A stretch of 36,850 nt of DNA from Aquimarina algiphila (GTDB taxonomy: Bacteria > Bacteroidota > Bacteroidia > Flavobacteriales > Flavobacteriaceae), in the NCBI RefSeq assembly GCF_007489275.1, contig NZ_VLNR01000072.1, positions 1 to 36,850 on the forward strand, in the 5' to 3' direction. This document shows positions 6,794-17,131 of this stretch, piece by piece; position 1 is the stretch's first letter; the number at the start of each line of letters is the position of its first letter. Both the position numbers and the translations under genes were made by a program. The notes beneath the pieces were generated by a model. That model made no database searches. It was given only the letters and a program-made list of their open reading frames with translations, and was not told the origin of the DNA.

Positions 6794-9700
6794 TTAATTA
6801 CACATTTTCCCAGTTAAATTACTGGTACTTCTTCTGTATGCTATCCAAGCCTTTATAAAATCTTCTCCTAGGCCATTCCATAATTCAGGAGTTGGAAAAT
6901 CAAGTCTGAAAGCAGCATTTAAATCAGAAGGTATATAAGAAGGTAAAACAGAAGCTCCCTGAGCTCGATATAAATTACGTAATCTATTCTTTGATTCCTC
7001 TGTCATTCTAGAACCCACCGAGACTATATCATCATCTACTTGGGCTATGTGACCATTAAGTCTACTCAAATTTTCAGGACGCATAAATAACGTAGGGATT
7101 GACGTAGACAACGCTAGCATTTGTATTTTAAATTTTAGTTCTGGATTAATGGCATTATCATTAAGAGAAGTTAATACTATACCTACCCCACTACCGACAA
7201 CATCGGTAATTACAAGACCTTTTGTAATCAAACGTCCTGCACTGTATAACATCCTAAGATGCGTTATACCAAGAGCAAAAAAACCAACTTCAGCAGCTAA
7301 CCATGAAACCTTACCAGTCAAAATATCTCTATTGGCCTTACTAAGGATAAAGGCCTGAATCATAGGAACCATTAAAACATCACCTATCTCAAATTGTTGA
7401 TCTTGAAATGTAAATCTTGACGCAACGCGCACCAATACCATTTGATTATACCGAATTGTTTTATTATAATAAATATTATCTTCTGATACACTTATGGCAA
7501 ATTGGTTGTGAGCATCAGGATTGTCTGGGGTATTACTGTTTATTATTGAGCCAAACCTTTCCCATGAAAATATATCCGATTCTAATTGTAATAGTGTCGA
7601 AGAATTACTAAAAGCTGTGAAATACTCATTTGCACTCAATTGGAGTCCAACACTTCTACCAGAGCTTAAAATTTGCATGCTTAACCATAAAGCAAATTGA
7701 TCAAAAGCTCCTCCTCGTAGGGTATTGTAGATTTTTTTGATACCTATAGTATTATCAATGACGTCTAACACATCAGTATCTGTTGCTTCAAAGCTAGTCA
7801 CTAGTTTTTTTAAACTGTTTTCGGCATATGTTAATACAAAACCATTTCTATTGTCATGAATAGTTTCGCATTTGAAGAAATTTTCTAAAACATCTAATCT
7901 AATTTGTTTATCCACTTCTTTTAAAGATGATACTTCTTCATCTAAGTTAATATGGCGTACTATACTTGCAATGTTATCACAATCCACCTCTGTTATATTT
8001 GCCCAAAAGTTATCATTTTGTCCTTCACCTGCATCTATATGTGTTTTCAACTCAGAAAGAAATGACTCTAAGTATTTGTCTGGATTTTCTTTGATTGATT
8101 GTCGTGTGATTCTTTCATCTCTTAAGTAACGTGACCACTTAAAATTTTCATATAATGCAACTTCATCAACATAAATATCATCATTCCTCCCTATGTCCAT
8201 ATTTCGAAGTATATACGTCTTTTTTTCTGGAGAAAACCATGAAAATGAAGTTCTTGGAGTTACTATTTCATACAAGAAGTCTCGATCAGGATAATTTTCA
8301 TTAACTAAAGAAATACGATCCATTATCGTGAATCTTGCATACAATCCCCTATTTTTAAATCTTAACGTTGCAATTTCTACAAGAACTTTATAGCCCCTTA
8401 ATAGCTCTCTTTCTAAGTTGTTGTCCTGTATCATCTCTATAAAAACAGAAATAATCCCAGGAACATTATCTGATTCCCCTTCGGCTACCAAAGATGTTAA
8501 TATGGTTTGTAATGAAAAGGCATATGACCAAGATGTTGATCTATTTGTAAGACTGCTATATTTTTGCTGCACTATTTTATGAAATACGTTCCATTTCTCA
8601 TTATCATCAGATAATTGTGAGGTAATAGTACCCAGACTCATTATAAAAATACTATTCCCTTCTTCATTAAAGCCAGAAAACGGAATATTTTGGGTTTGCT
8701 GTATAAGGTTTTCGAGCGTTTGGTAATTACCATTAATTACTAAACTTGAAGCATAAAAATCATCGCTTTTATCTTTTGGTATACACTCCATAAGTTTTAC
8801 AATGGCTTTTTCTTGCTCTTCTTGTCCAGCAAAATTTTCTGGTAATATTAACTTTGCCGACAATCTTTTTATAGCATTGTAACCTACTTCCTTGAGTACA
8901 CAAATACTTATACTATTAATTTTTGTTACAAGTTCAGGTATAGTTACAGAACTAGAATTACTCATTGTTTCAAAAGCTTCTATCTGGCGTCGTATTTCTT
9001 CTGTAATTACTAGACTTCTACAAGATTCGGTAGATTCACAACCAACTGGTCCTACATATTGTATATTGCTAGCATGTTCTCCTATTCCATTATTAAGGTC
9101 AAGTTTTTTTCGACCATTAGGAGCAAAGTCTTCTATGTAATTAAATGAGGTTAGATAAATTTCATTTTGATTACAATCTCCTTTATTCCAATACAATTGT
9201 AAAGAAGTTGCATCATTAGAAGCCCATACATCAACTCCTTCCAATGTTTTTCCTTCGTGTAGATATACTGATTGACTAGGGTTTAGGTTATTATAATACC
9301 ACTCATACAATTTACCATCTTCTATGATTCCAAAAACTGCTCCATTTGGTTCTTTTATGTCATCAGACAAAACGACTTTACCACTTCCCGAATAAGTAAA
9401 AGGCATCCAATTGGGTGTTAAAGCAGAAAATAATGAAGCTCCATCTTCTCCATCCTGAAACAAATACAATCTAAACTCTGGATTATGAATTTGTGACCAA
9501 TCGAGATGTGATAATCGTTTACCATTACCATAATCCATCAACCAATCGGTTCCCGAAGTAGTGGTTCCTAATTTTTTAAACGGATGTTGCAACGCAAATG
9601 CACCATGACCTAATTCGTGCGCCAACGTACCAGCCAGTGATGATTTACCTTCCTCTTTTTGAGAAAGGTTGCTAGAAAACACAAATCCGAATTGGCGTTT

Positions 9701-12295
9701 TAGTGGCATAAAGCCTGCAACACTAGGTCGACTAGGTCTAATGCCATCACCAAATACAAATACGTAATAGGATTTACGATTTGTAACACCACTTGATTTA
9801 AATTGATTAATGATATCTTTTTGATCACTTGTATAATTAGAAAGTGCTCCACTCTCTCCCACACCAATTTGACTCTTTGCTATGCTCATCTCTGGAGCAA
9901 CAGATACATTAAAAGTAACGGATGCTTGTTTAAATATTTTATTGATTTGTGAACCTAATACATCACTATTTGGTAATGAAGCTCCATTAACCGGTATAAT
10001 CGTTACGTTGACATCTTTATTAGCTAAATGCCATTGCGAAAACACTCCTGCTACAGTTTGCTTATTGGTTTTATTTTTTTTAGGCTGTATTGTAGCATAT
10101 ATATTTTCATGTTCAAAGGTGTAATACCCTTTTAATTTTAGTGTAATCTCATTTCCTGAGACGTCATAATCCACCTTTTCCCCATGTATTGTTTTTATAA
10201 CCAAATCATGAACAGAAAGACTATTATCGGTTATTGTGACCTTCGCTCTTATTATATCTTCCTCTCCGTTGCCTACCGATTTATTGATTATATTGTAAGG
10301 GTTACCTTCAGTATCTTTTATCTGCTTATAATATTTACCTAATTTGGTTTCTTGACCATTAGGAATTCTATCAAAACCATATGTATAATCTGTATATTCT
10401 AAAAACTCAACTTTAATCCCTTTTGCAGTAAGTTCTGTAACTTCACCATTACTATTAACTCCCGCAGTATTTTGTGAACGTATTGGACCTCCAGGAGCCA
10501 TTTGCCCTCCTTCTCTAATATTTCCATCGGCATCAACATGAAATATATCTCTACTACCATCGGGATTAGTATCCATAATAGTAACATCATCTCCTCCCGG
10601 TTCTCTTCGTATTGCGCCGCTTATAGGATGAGTGATTTCGATAGTACCATCATCTGCAATACTTATATTATCGATAGTAATGTCGTAATCAAGGTTTATA
10701 TTCCTTAAATCGTTATCTCCTTCAAATACATCTAGTATTTCATTAACAGAGGCCAGCCCTCCCCAATTTTTATCATAATCGGTCTCTACCATACCATCAA
10801 TCAATTGATAGTCTGTATTAATTTTAATATTCTCAAAACTTACTTTAATTTTAGTATCATTCAAATAAGGTACCACGATATATCCCCAACCAGAAAATGT
10901 TTTATCTTGAATTCCTGACGGAAGTGCTTCATCTATCGAATCATTATTCTCTTCACTGTCTTCATCGGGTTCTTCTGGAATGGTTGCTGTGTACACATCG
11001 TTACCTTGTGTTATTTCTTTGATCGTTACCGGAAAATCCCCTGCAGTAAACGTTTCATTAACAACCAATTGTTGTATAGATTCCTGATTGGTTATTAGAA
11101 TCTCTGGTGTAATCCCACAATTGTATGTACTTTCATTGTCATCAATCGGTAAGGTGGTTGTAAATTCGTAAATCTGAGAATACGTATAAGGGCCATTCTC
11201 AATACATTGGCCTCCTACTCTAAACTCATAAGTAGTACCTGGCTTAAGGTTATAAATTGTTGTATATTCATTCTGGGTCCCTGCATTAAACCACATATTT
11301 CCTTCGCTAGAGTTCTTTTTCCCTGAAGCCGAAGATGTTTTTTTCCTGTATTGTATATCATATAATTTATGATCTACTCCTTGCCAATAAATTTTTTCTG
11401 TGGTGTTATTCTTTGCTTCTGCCAAAATAGACTCGGGCTCTGCACAACTCCCTGTATATGTAAAGTAGTAAATCTCGCTAAAACCATTATTTTTAAAAAC
11501 AGAAGTCTCACTAATCCCATCACTAACCAAAGCCCTAACACGCCATCCGTACATTTTATCAGGTAGCAAAGGGGTTTCTGCAGGTCCGTATAATAATGTT
11601 GTCGCAAAAGTATTCGTTTGATAAAGCGGTCGTCCTGCTAAAAAAGCAGCCTGTGGATCCATTTGAGTATCCCATAATTCTGTTAACGTAAATTCATAAG
11701 AAACATTAGTAGCATTAAGATGACGAGGAGTCCACTGAAAAATGATATTTTGTGGTTCTCTTAGCAATACTTGTTCACCTCGACCAGGTAAATTTAAAAA
11801 TGGAGGATCATTAAGTACTAAATATACCGGCACGCAACTTTTACGAGAGATTCGCCGATCAGAAAAGACATCATATACTTCAAAACAAAAATTATATAGT
11901 CCTTCTGGCAAAGGAGTATTATACTGCTGGGGACTTATACCCAGAAGGTTTTGCAAAGAAAAATAGGCTTGCAAATCAATATTGGTCAAACGTAAAGGTA
12001 TACCTCCATCCAGGAAAATTGGATTAGCACCTGTTACAAAATCATTGCTTTGGATTGATAATCCTGCATTATTTTCTAAAAAAAACTTTAACCGAACTTG
12101 TACATTAGATTCTGTAATATCAGTAAATAATAAATTAAGTATTAATTTCTCTGAATCTGATGTTCCATATTCTGAAAGTTTCAAACTATATGGCGGTAAA
12201 ACTTGAGGAGTAACTTGTACAGGAAAAACCTGAGCGTTCATCCAAACAGGAATAAAAAATAGTATGATTAGAAATTGCTGTGTGTATAGTTTCAT
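6794..12295 (-). CDS. Giant secreted carrier protein with fibronectin-like and metzincin-like domains
   Basis: An 1833-aa protein with signal peptide (1-22, MNAQ). Residues 23-285 match the conserved N-terminus of flavobacterial fibronectin/TANFOR-type proteins as I recall them; a fibronectin type III domain is near 285-385 (YNLKPGTTYEFRVGGQC). Residues about 440-780 are beta-rich with Asp/Gly repeats. A zinc-protease-like domain follows: HELGHGAFALQH at 893-904 and a Met-turn LMDY at 919-922. The remainder is mostly helical, with a hydrophobic stretch near 1660-1710 like the pre-toxin segments of polymorphic toxins. The third His is one residue later than in the metzincin motif HExxHxxGxxH. 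No effector domain is obvious after 1750; the next gene supplies one. Role as toxin carrier is inferred. Confidence 0.75.
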   Translation of the reverse strand: MKLYTQQFLIILFFIPVWMNAQVFPVQVTPQVLPPYSLKLSEYGTSDSEKLILNLLFTDITESNVQVRLKFFLENNAGLSIQSNDFVTGANPIFLDGGIPLRLTNIDLQAYFSLQNLLGISPQQYNTPLPEGLYNFCFEVYDVFSDRRISRKSCVPVYLVLNDPPFLNLPGRGEQVLLREPQNIIFQWTPRHLNATNVSYEFTLTELWDTQMDPQAAFLAGRPLYQTNTFATTLLYGPAETPLLPDKMYGWRVRALVSDGISETSVFKNNGFSEIYYFTYTGSCAEPESILAEAKNNTTEKIYWQGVDHKLYDIQYRKKTSSASGKKNSSEGNMWFNAGTQNEYTTIYNLKPGTTYEFRVGGQCIENGPYTYSQIYEFTTTLPIDDNESTYNCGITPEILITNQESIQQLVVNETFTAGDFPVTIKEITQGNDVYTATIPEEPDEDSEENNDSIDEALPSGIQDKTFSGWGYIVVPYLNDTKIKVSFENIKINTDYQLIDGMVETDYDKNWGGLASVNEILDVFEGDNDLRNINLDYDITIDNISIADDGTIEITHPISGAIRREPGGDDVTIMDTNPDGSRDIFHVDADGNIREGGQMAPGGPIRSQNTAGVNSNGEVTELTAKGIKVEFLEYTDYTYGFDRIPNGQETKLGKYYKQIKDTEGNPYNIINKSVGNGEEDIIRAKVTITDNSLSVHDLVIKTIHGEKVDYDVSGNEITLKLKGYYTFEHENIYATIQPKKNKTNKQTVAGVFSQWHLANKDVNVTIIPVNGASLPNSDVLGSQINKIFKQASVTFNVSVAPEMSIAKSQIGVGESGALSNYTSDQKDIINQFKSSGVTNRKSYYVFVFGDGIRPSRPSVAGFMPLKRQFGFVFSSNLSQKEEGKSSLAGTLAHELGHGAFALQHPFKKLGTTTSGTDWLMDYGNGKRLSHLDWSQIHNPEFRLYLFQDGEDGASLFSALTPNWMPFTYSGSGKVVLSDDIKEPNGAVFGIIEDGKLYEWYYNNLNPSQSVYLHEGKTLEGVDVWASNDATSLQLYWNKGDCNQNEIYLTSFNYIEDFAPNGRKKLDLNNGIGEHASNIQYVGPVGCESTESCRSLVITEEIRRQIEAFETMSNSSSVTIPELVTKINSISICVLKEVGYNAIKRLSAKLILPENFAGQEEQEKAIVKLMECIPKDKSDDFYASSLVINGNYQTLENLIQQTQNIPFSGFNEEGNSIFIMSLGTITSQLSDDNEKWNVFHKIVQQKYSSLTNRSTSWSYAFSLQTILTSLVAEGESDNVPGIISVFIEMIQDNNLERELLRGYKVLVEIATLRFKNRGLYARFTIMDRISLVNENYPDRDFLYEIVTPRTSFSWFSPEKKTYILRNMDIGRNDDIYVDEVALYENFKWSRYLRDERITRQSIKENPDKYLESFLSELKTHIDAGEGQNDNFWANITEVDCDNIASIVRHINLDEEVSSLKEVDKQIRLDVLENFFKCETIHDNRNGFVLTYAENSLKKLVTSFEATDTDVLDVIDNTIGIKKIYNTLRGGAFDQFALWLSMQILSSGRSVGLQLSANEYFTAFSNSSTLLQLESDIFSWERFGSIINSNTPDNPDAHNQFAISVSEDNIYYNKTIRYNQMVLVRVASRFTFQDQQFEIGDVLMVPMIQAFILSKANRDILTGKVSWLAAEVGFFALGITHLRMLYSAGRLITKGLVITDVVGSGVGIVLTSLNDNAINPELKFKIQMLALSTSIPTLFMRPENLSRLNGHIAQVDDDIVSVGSRMTEESKNRLRNLYRAQGASVLPSYIPSDLNAAFRLDFPTPELWNGLGEDFIKAWIAYRRSTSNLTGKMCN

Positions 12296-12328
12296 CTGAT
12301 TTTGCTTATTGTTTCATGAGTTCATAGG

Positions 12329-13678
12329 CTAAATGGATTCCTTTTGTACTTTTATATCTACAAGGAGATATGAGTTTTGTCCTTCCTGTACAAACTCCTT
12401 TATTTTAATTGCACCTTTTTTTCCTTCCTGAGTTTCAAAAAGAATAATTCGAGGTGTCATTGTGCTATCAAAGCTTTGCAATCCTCCCGGAGTCTCTTCA
12501 ATCATTAAATTTTTCAAAAGGGTATCATCTTGCATCATATCAAACTGTTGTGCACTTAAGGAAGCTGCACAATTACACAATTCTTGTGAATTAATAAATA
12601 TGGTATGCTTAGGGTTTTGCAGAGATGTAAAAGTAGTTTCAGACAATCCATTTGGACTTACAAACTTATTACGGGTAAAACTTTCATTTAACCCAAAAAA
12701 TACTAAGTCAACATTTTTTCCTGTTTCGTTATTAATTTCATTACTAGTATATACACTACGATTTGAAATACTATAAAAACTCCCCAATACATTAGAAGTA
12801 TGCGCTGTATTAATTCCTAGTTTAACATCTTCAAAAACTCTAAGGTTAGTATTTGCAAAGACCTTAATATTCTTTACAACTGTTTTAGTGTCTTTTCCAT
12901 TAGATGTCTTTAATGTTATTGTTTGTACTCCAGGTTCGGTAAAAACTATTTCAGGGCTTTCAGCTTCAGAAAATATAGAGGAGGCTCCTGTAAAACTCCA
13001 CTCAAAAGTAGTAGCACTTATCGAATTATTATCAAATTGAACACGAACTGGTATCTGATAATCATCATCTTCAAAAGCAGGTTGATATTCAAAATCTGAA
13101 GTTAAAAATGGAGCGACAGTAATTGTTTTTTGAAGATCAAGTGTTTCTCTTCCATTATCAATAACCAAAGTAACATTATGATTTCCAGGATCCACAAAAG
13201 TTACTTCTCCAGGATCTCTTTCAGAGGAATTTAAGGGAGTTCCTCCTTCAAAAGTCCATAAATACGTGCTTGCACCAGAAGATTGATTGTCAAAAGTATA
13301 AATTGCCGGAGAAAAATTATCCACCAGGTTATTAAAATCGAAATCAATAAATACTGGATTATCTATTTTAATTTCAACTATTTTACTATCTCTGGAACCA
13401 TCTTGATTGGTCCCTATAAGTTCAATTTTATAGGTTCCTTTTTCTTCATATCGTATAAGTCCAGGGTTACGATTTATAGATCTTGATGGTGATCCTCCTT
13501 CGAATTTCCACTCGTAATCTTCTGCTCCTTCGGTTCTGTTAAAAAAAACAACCTGAACCGGAATTGAAAAATCATTATTAAACACATCAAAATTAAAATC
13601 AACAACAACAGGTACTGCTTCTTCTTTGACACAGCCAAAAAAACAGAATATCACGATTATGTTTATTATTTTTTTCAT
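12329..13678 (-). CDS. PKD-domain surface lipoprotein
   Basis: A 449-aa predicted lipoprotein: the signal sequence ends in a lipobox with Cys16 (FFGC) followed by VKEE. Three PKD-type domains follow at about 24-110, 112-190 and 195-272, each with the W-F/T-GG/GA and D/E-PG patterns (YEWKFEGGSPS, YLWTFEGGTP, FEWSFTGAS). Residues 275-449 form a separate domain I do not recognise, with a CNC pair near residue 368. PKD domains usually serve adhesion or spacing on the cell surface. It is 39 bases from the SprB-repeat gene and 33 from the carrier gene, so it is firmly within the operon and is probably a structural part of the same surface assembly. Confidence 0.75.
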   Translation of the reverse strand: MKKIINIIVIFCFFGCVKEEAVPVVVDFNFDVFNNDFSIPVQVVFFNRTEGAEDYEWKFEGGSPSRSINRNPGLIRYEEKGTYKIELIGTNQDGSRDSKIVEIKIDNPVFIDFDFNNLVDNFSPAIYTFDNQSSGASTYLWTFEGGTPLNSSERDPGEVTFVDPGNHNVTLVIDNGRETLDLQKTITVAPFLTSDFEYQPAFEDDDYQIPVRVQFDNNSISATTFEWSFTGASSIFSEAESPEIVFTEPGVQTITLKTSNGKDTKTVVKNIKVFANTNLRVFEDVKLGINTAHTSNVLGSFYSISNRSVYTSNEINNETGKNVDLVFFGLNESFTRNKFVSPNGLSETTFTSLQNPKHTIFINSQELCNCAASLSAQQFDMMQDDTLLKNLMIEETPGGLQSFDSTMTPRIILFETQEGKKGAIKIKEFVQEGQNSYLLVDIKVQKESI

Positions 13679-13717
13679 TTTAATTTTATCTAAAACGATA
13701 GTATTATTAACAGCTAC

Positions 13718-16700
13718 TTACTCTACTATTAATTTGCGAGTTTCTGATCCATTTGGTGTTTCTAATAGCATTAAATATACTCCTGAAGATATAGAAAGAG
13801 AGTACTCTAGTAAAAGTTCTTGACTATCTTTTTCTTCACGCTTATTTATAGTTGCACCTGATACCAGATCTATGATTTTTAACGTGATATTTGAAGCTTC
13901 TTTTAAGCTAATTTTTGTTTTAAAAATTCCTTTGCTAGGGTTTGGGTATAAAATAAATTCTTCGATAAAATTTCTTGGAATATTGTCTAATTGAGGGGCT
14001 TCGATTGCAGGTTGTACCAAAATAGTTTTTTCAAAACTCTCGTAACAATCTCCTTGATACGACACCAAATTAATATCATAGGCTCCTTCTTTTTCGAACC
14101 TTACGATTAACTCTTCATCACTTTTTGAAACTACTTCTACTCCTTCTGGAATATTCCATTCTACTACCTCTCCGATAGGGTTACTCACATTGATAAGAAT
14201 TACGTCTTCATTAGAATAGGCTTGTGTAGTAATGTAGAAATTAGAGTCTATTGGTCTATCAAAAGATTCTACTATAACTTCGCCGATCCCTACACATCCT
14301 TGCCCTGTTGTTATCATAGCCACATATGTACCTGTTTCAGTAAGTGTCACACTAGACTCAGAACTAGCAAAACCATTTGTACTAGTCCAAGAATAGATTG
14401 CCTCTGGATCATCAATCGTAATATCAAGAGCTAAAGATTGTTCTCCACATAGAGAGCGTTTTTCTTCAATATTTACTACTATTGGATCGGGATTAATTAG
14501 TGTTTCCTCGTAAAAGGCCTTACACCCACTTGCATCTGTTATTTCAACTCTATAAGTTCCTGCCGGTATTCCTCGAATATCGCTCGAAACAGAACTTGTG
14601 TTCCATAAATAAGTATACGGAGGTACACCCCCATTAACACTTATACCGATTTGGCCGTCACTTCCCTCAAAGCATGTAGGAGAAACCACAGATATAGGTT
14701 CTATTTCTATATTATTAGATTGTTCAACCACTACATTACCTTCTATCTGACAACCTTTGGCATCGGTAATAAAAACAAGATAAGTCCCTGCAATAAGATC
14801 AGATATGGCCATAGTAGTATTACCATTACTCCACTCATAAGTATAAGGTTCAACACCTCCTGTTACAGTTACCGTCAAAGCTCCATCATCTCCATTAGCA
14901 CAAGTAACATCTGTTTTTGTAAAGTCCAGTGCTAGTACTTCAGGTTGTGGCAAGTATTCTACAACGTCTTCAGCTTGTACCAAACTATAGCTACGAGAAC
15001 CATCAGCTTCAATTATAGCGATATAACTTCCCAGCACAATACCATTCTTATCGGTCACATTTAAAGAATAATTGGTTGCAGTATCCAAAAAGTCAATGCG
15101 ATTATTATTTATAGGAATTTCTATCCAACTTCCATCACCTTGTTGTATTTTCCAATCGTAAAAATATGGTACTAGATCACCATTACTGTTTGCAGGAACG
15201 GGTACACTATAATCTGGGTTTTCAATATCAAAAGGCACACCACCAGTAACTGTAGCAACCAATACTCCGTCCTGAAATTGATCAGCAACTCCATCAAAAT
15301 TAGTATCTATATTATCGCTGTAGGTATTTGCTGCATTACAGGAAATAGGGAATACCTCTATACTTATTTCTATGGGCAATGGTTGTATTAGTGTAATTGA
15401 TTCACTGACCATAGTGCACCCTTCTTTATTAGTTGCTCCACTATAATTAGCATCTCTTGCAGTGATTGTATATTGTCCACCTCCAACACTATGTAAAGTA
15501 ACTAAGTATCCCTGACCAGCATTATAGATAGCAGAAGTAGTATTAATTATATTGTCATTTTCATCTCTCCATTCAAATTCATAAGAATCACCATCAATTA
15601 GTGTACCTCCTGTAATCGTCGCCAAAATTCTTCCATCTTCAAAACCATGTGCTTGTGGAGGGTTTAAAATTTCTGTTGTTATAAATAAAGGAGCATCTGG
15701 TTGAGTAATATTTACTCGTTCTATAATTTCTTCTCCTAATGCTATTTCTCCATCTACCAATGTTTGTTCTTTGGCAACACATTCATTACCATCTCTTATC
15801 TTAAGGTAGTAAGTATCAGGAAACAAATCTCGAATCGTATGCGTATTGCCTGAAGAAAAAGGCATCCATTCATTTTCATCCCACGTTTCATTTTCCTTTC
15901 TCATTAAATATTCATAATTCCCGTCTCCACCCGCTGCGTTTATCTCAATGGTTCCATCTTGTCCTCCAAAACAATATACATTTACTGCATTATCTCTTGG
16001 TTCCTCAACAAATGATACCGGTGCAGGTCTACCAATTGTAAAGACAGCAGAATGATTTGCTTCTCCTGTATAATATGGTTCACCATCATATGTACCAATA
16101 GCCTCAATTAAAAAATCGGTATTGCTAGGTGGGAGATTCCTTATCGTTAAGGTATTTCCCACATCCAAAGTCGTGATGTTATTGGCGTTTGCCACAACAT
16201 CTCCATCAGGATCGGATCTATCAGATATACTAAATCCAAAAAGATCTCCGCCTATAAGTGGCCTATCAAATGTTATTGTTATTTCACCATCTGTTGCATC
16301 AAAACAACTTACTGGTGTTGTGGATACATCAATGATTTTGGGAGCAGATTTTCTTATTCTGTAGCTTACTACTTCATACCCTTCTGGACCATCATAATCG
16401 CATGCAGCAATTCTAAACAATATATCTCTTCCTATAACAGATTCATCGAATATATCTTCTAGTCTAATATTCAATAACGGATCAAATGACGCGCCAGGAA
16501 CTTCCTGCCAAACAAGCGGGGTGCTTCCATTTAAAAAACTATATTGCCAATTGTAGGCATCATTTCTAAAACCTCCATCTCCCTGTACCTGAAAAGCATC
16601 TTCATACCCAACAATATCTGAAGGCGATGTTCTTTGCACTCGTGGTAATGGAGTAACTTCGTAATTGAAACGAAGTCGTTGTCGTACTTCGTTACTTCCA

Positions 16701-17128
16701 TTAAAAACATTACTATCACTTTGTCTTTCATCAAATGAACCTTGATTGCATGGATAATTTGGAAGATTTATACGATATGTTCCCCGAGCTCTTCCTCCAA
16801 AAGATCCTCCTGCACAGAAATCTCCAAAAATACCACCACTTACCTGATCCTTACCGTAGATATAAACATCTATATGAGTTACATCTCCATTTACGATAAG
16901 CTCACGATCAGCACGTGGACCATCCGGTCTATTTCTATATCTAATAAATCGTTCAGAACCTCCTCCTCTAAAGTAAGCCGTCATTCTTATTTCATCATCA
17001 CATCTACCATCATCAAAATCTGCAGTATAGTTATAGTTGGTAATCTGAATACTGGTTTGCTGTGCAAAGAGTATACATGAGAATAGTAAAAAAAGAAACG
17101 TTAATAAATTTTTGCTATTAGTTTTCAT
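13718..17128 (-). CDS. SprB-repeat protein with T9SS type A C-terminal sorting domain
   Basis: An 1136-aa protein with signal peptide (1-22, ending LFAQ). SprB-like repeats with a Cys near the start and GG(V/D)xPY(T)YxW cores lie near residues 271, 390, 597, 738-805 and 814-880 (for example VTGGVEPYTYEWSNG and VNGGVPPYTYLWNTS). A PKD-like stretch follows and the last 80 residues (from about 1057, LYPNPSKGIF) form a type A sorting domain, which directs crossing of the outer membrane by T9SS and attachment to the surface. SprB repeats are known from the gliding adhesin of Flavobacterium. It is 3 bases from the upstream fibronectin gene. Likely the main secreted filament or adhesin of the operon, by inference. 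Confidence 0.85.
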   Translation of the reverse strand: MKTNSKNLLTFLFLLFSCILFAQQTSIQITNYNYTADFDDGRCDDEIRMTAYFRGGGSERFIRYRNRPDGPRADRELIVNGDVTHIDVYIYGKDQVSGGIFGDFCAGGSFGGRARGTYRINLPNYPCNQGSFDERQSDSNVFNGSNEVRQRLRFNYEVTPLPRVQRTSPSDIVGYEDAFQVQGDGGFRNDAYNWQYSFLNGSTPLVWQEVPGASFDPLLNIRLEDIFDESVIGRDILFRIAACDYDGPEGYEVVSYRIRKSAPKIIDVSTTPVSCFDATDGEITITFDRPLIGGDLFGFSISDRSDPDGDVVANANNITTLDVGNTLTIRNLPPSNTDFLIEAIGTYDGEPYYTGEANHSAVFTIGRPAPVSFVEEPRDNAVNVYCFGGQDGTIEINAAGGDGNYEYLMRKENETWDENEWMPFSSGNTHTIRDLFPDTYYLKIRDGNECVAKEQTLVDGEIALGEEIIERVNITQPDAPLFITTEILNPPQAHGFEDGRILATITGGTLIDGDSYEFEWRDENDNIINTTSAIYNAGQGYLVTLHSVGGGQYTITARDANYSGATNKEGCTMVSESITLIQPLPIEISIEVFPISCNAANTYSDNIDTNFDGVADQFQDGVLVATVTGGVPFDIENPDYSVPVPANSNGDLVPYFYDWKIQQGDGSWIEIPINNNRIDFLDTATNYSLNVTDKNGIVLGSYIAIIEADGSRSYSLVQAEDVVEYLPQPEVLALDFTKTDVTCANGDDGALTVTVTGGVEPYTYEWSNGNTTMAISDLIAGTYLVFITDAKGCQIEGNVVVEQSNNIEIEPISVVSPTCFEGSDGQIGISVNGGVPPYTYLWNTSSVSSDIRGIPAGTYRVEITDASGCKAFYEETLINPDPIVVNIEEKRSLCGEQSLALDITIDDPEAIYSWTSTNGFASSESSVTLTETGTYVAMITTGQGCVGIGEVIVESFDRPIDSNFYITTQAYSNEDVILINVSNPIGEVVEWNIPEGVEVVSKSDEELIVRFEKEGAYDINLVSYQGDCYESFEKTILVQPAIEAPQLDNIPRNFIEEFILYPNPSKGIFKTKISLKEASNITLKIIDLVSGATINKREEKDSQELLLEYSLSISSGVYLMLLETPNGSETRKLIVE

Positions 17129-17131
17129 AAT

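Noticed and set aside
16742..17080. Plus-strand open frame of 112 codons opposite the SprB-repeat gene
   Set aside because: It is antisense to a gene with clear domains, and its translation is low-complexity Ile/Ser/Thr-rich with no start context. The same applies to the other frames opposite the large minus-strand genes, such as 12462-12776 and 29193-29489.
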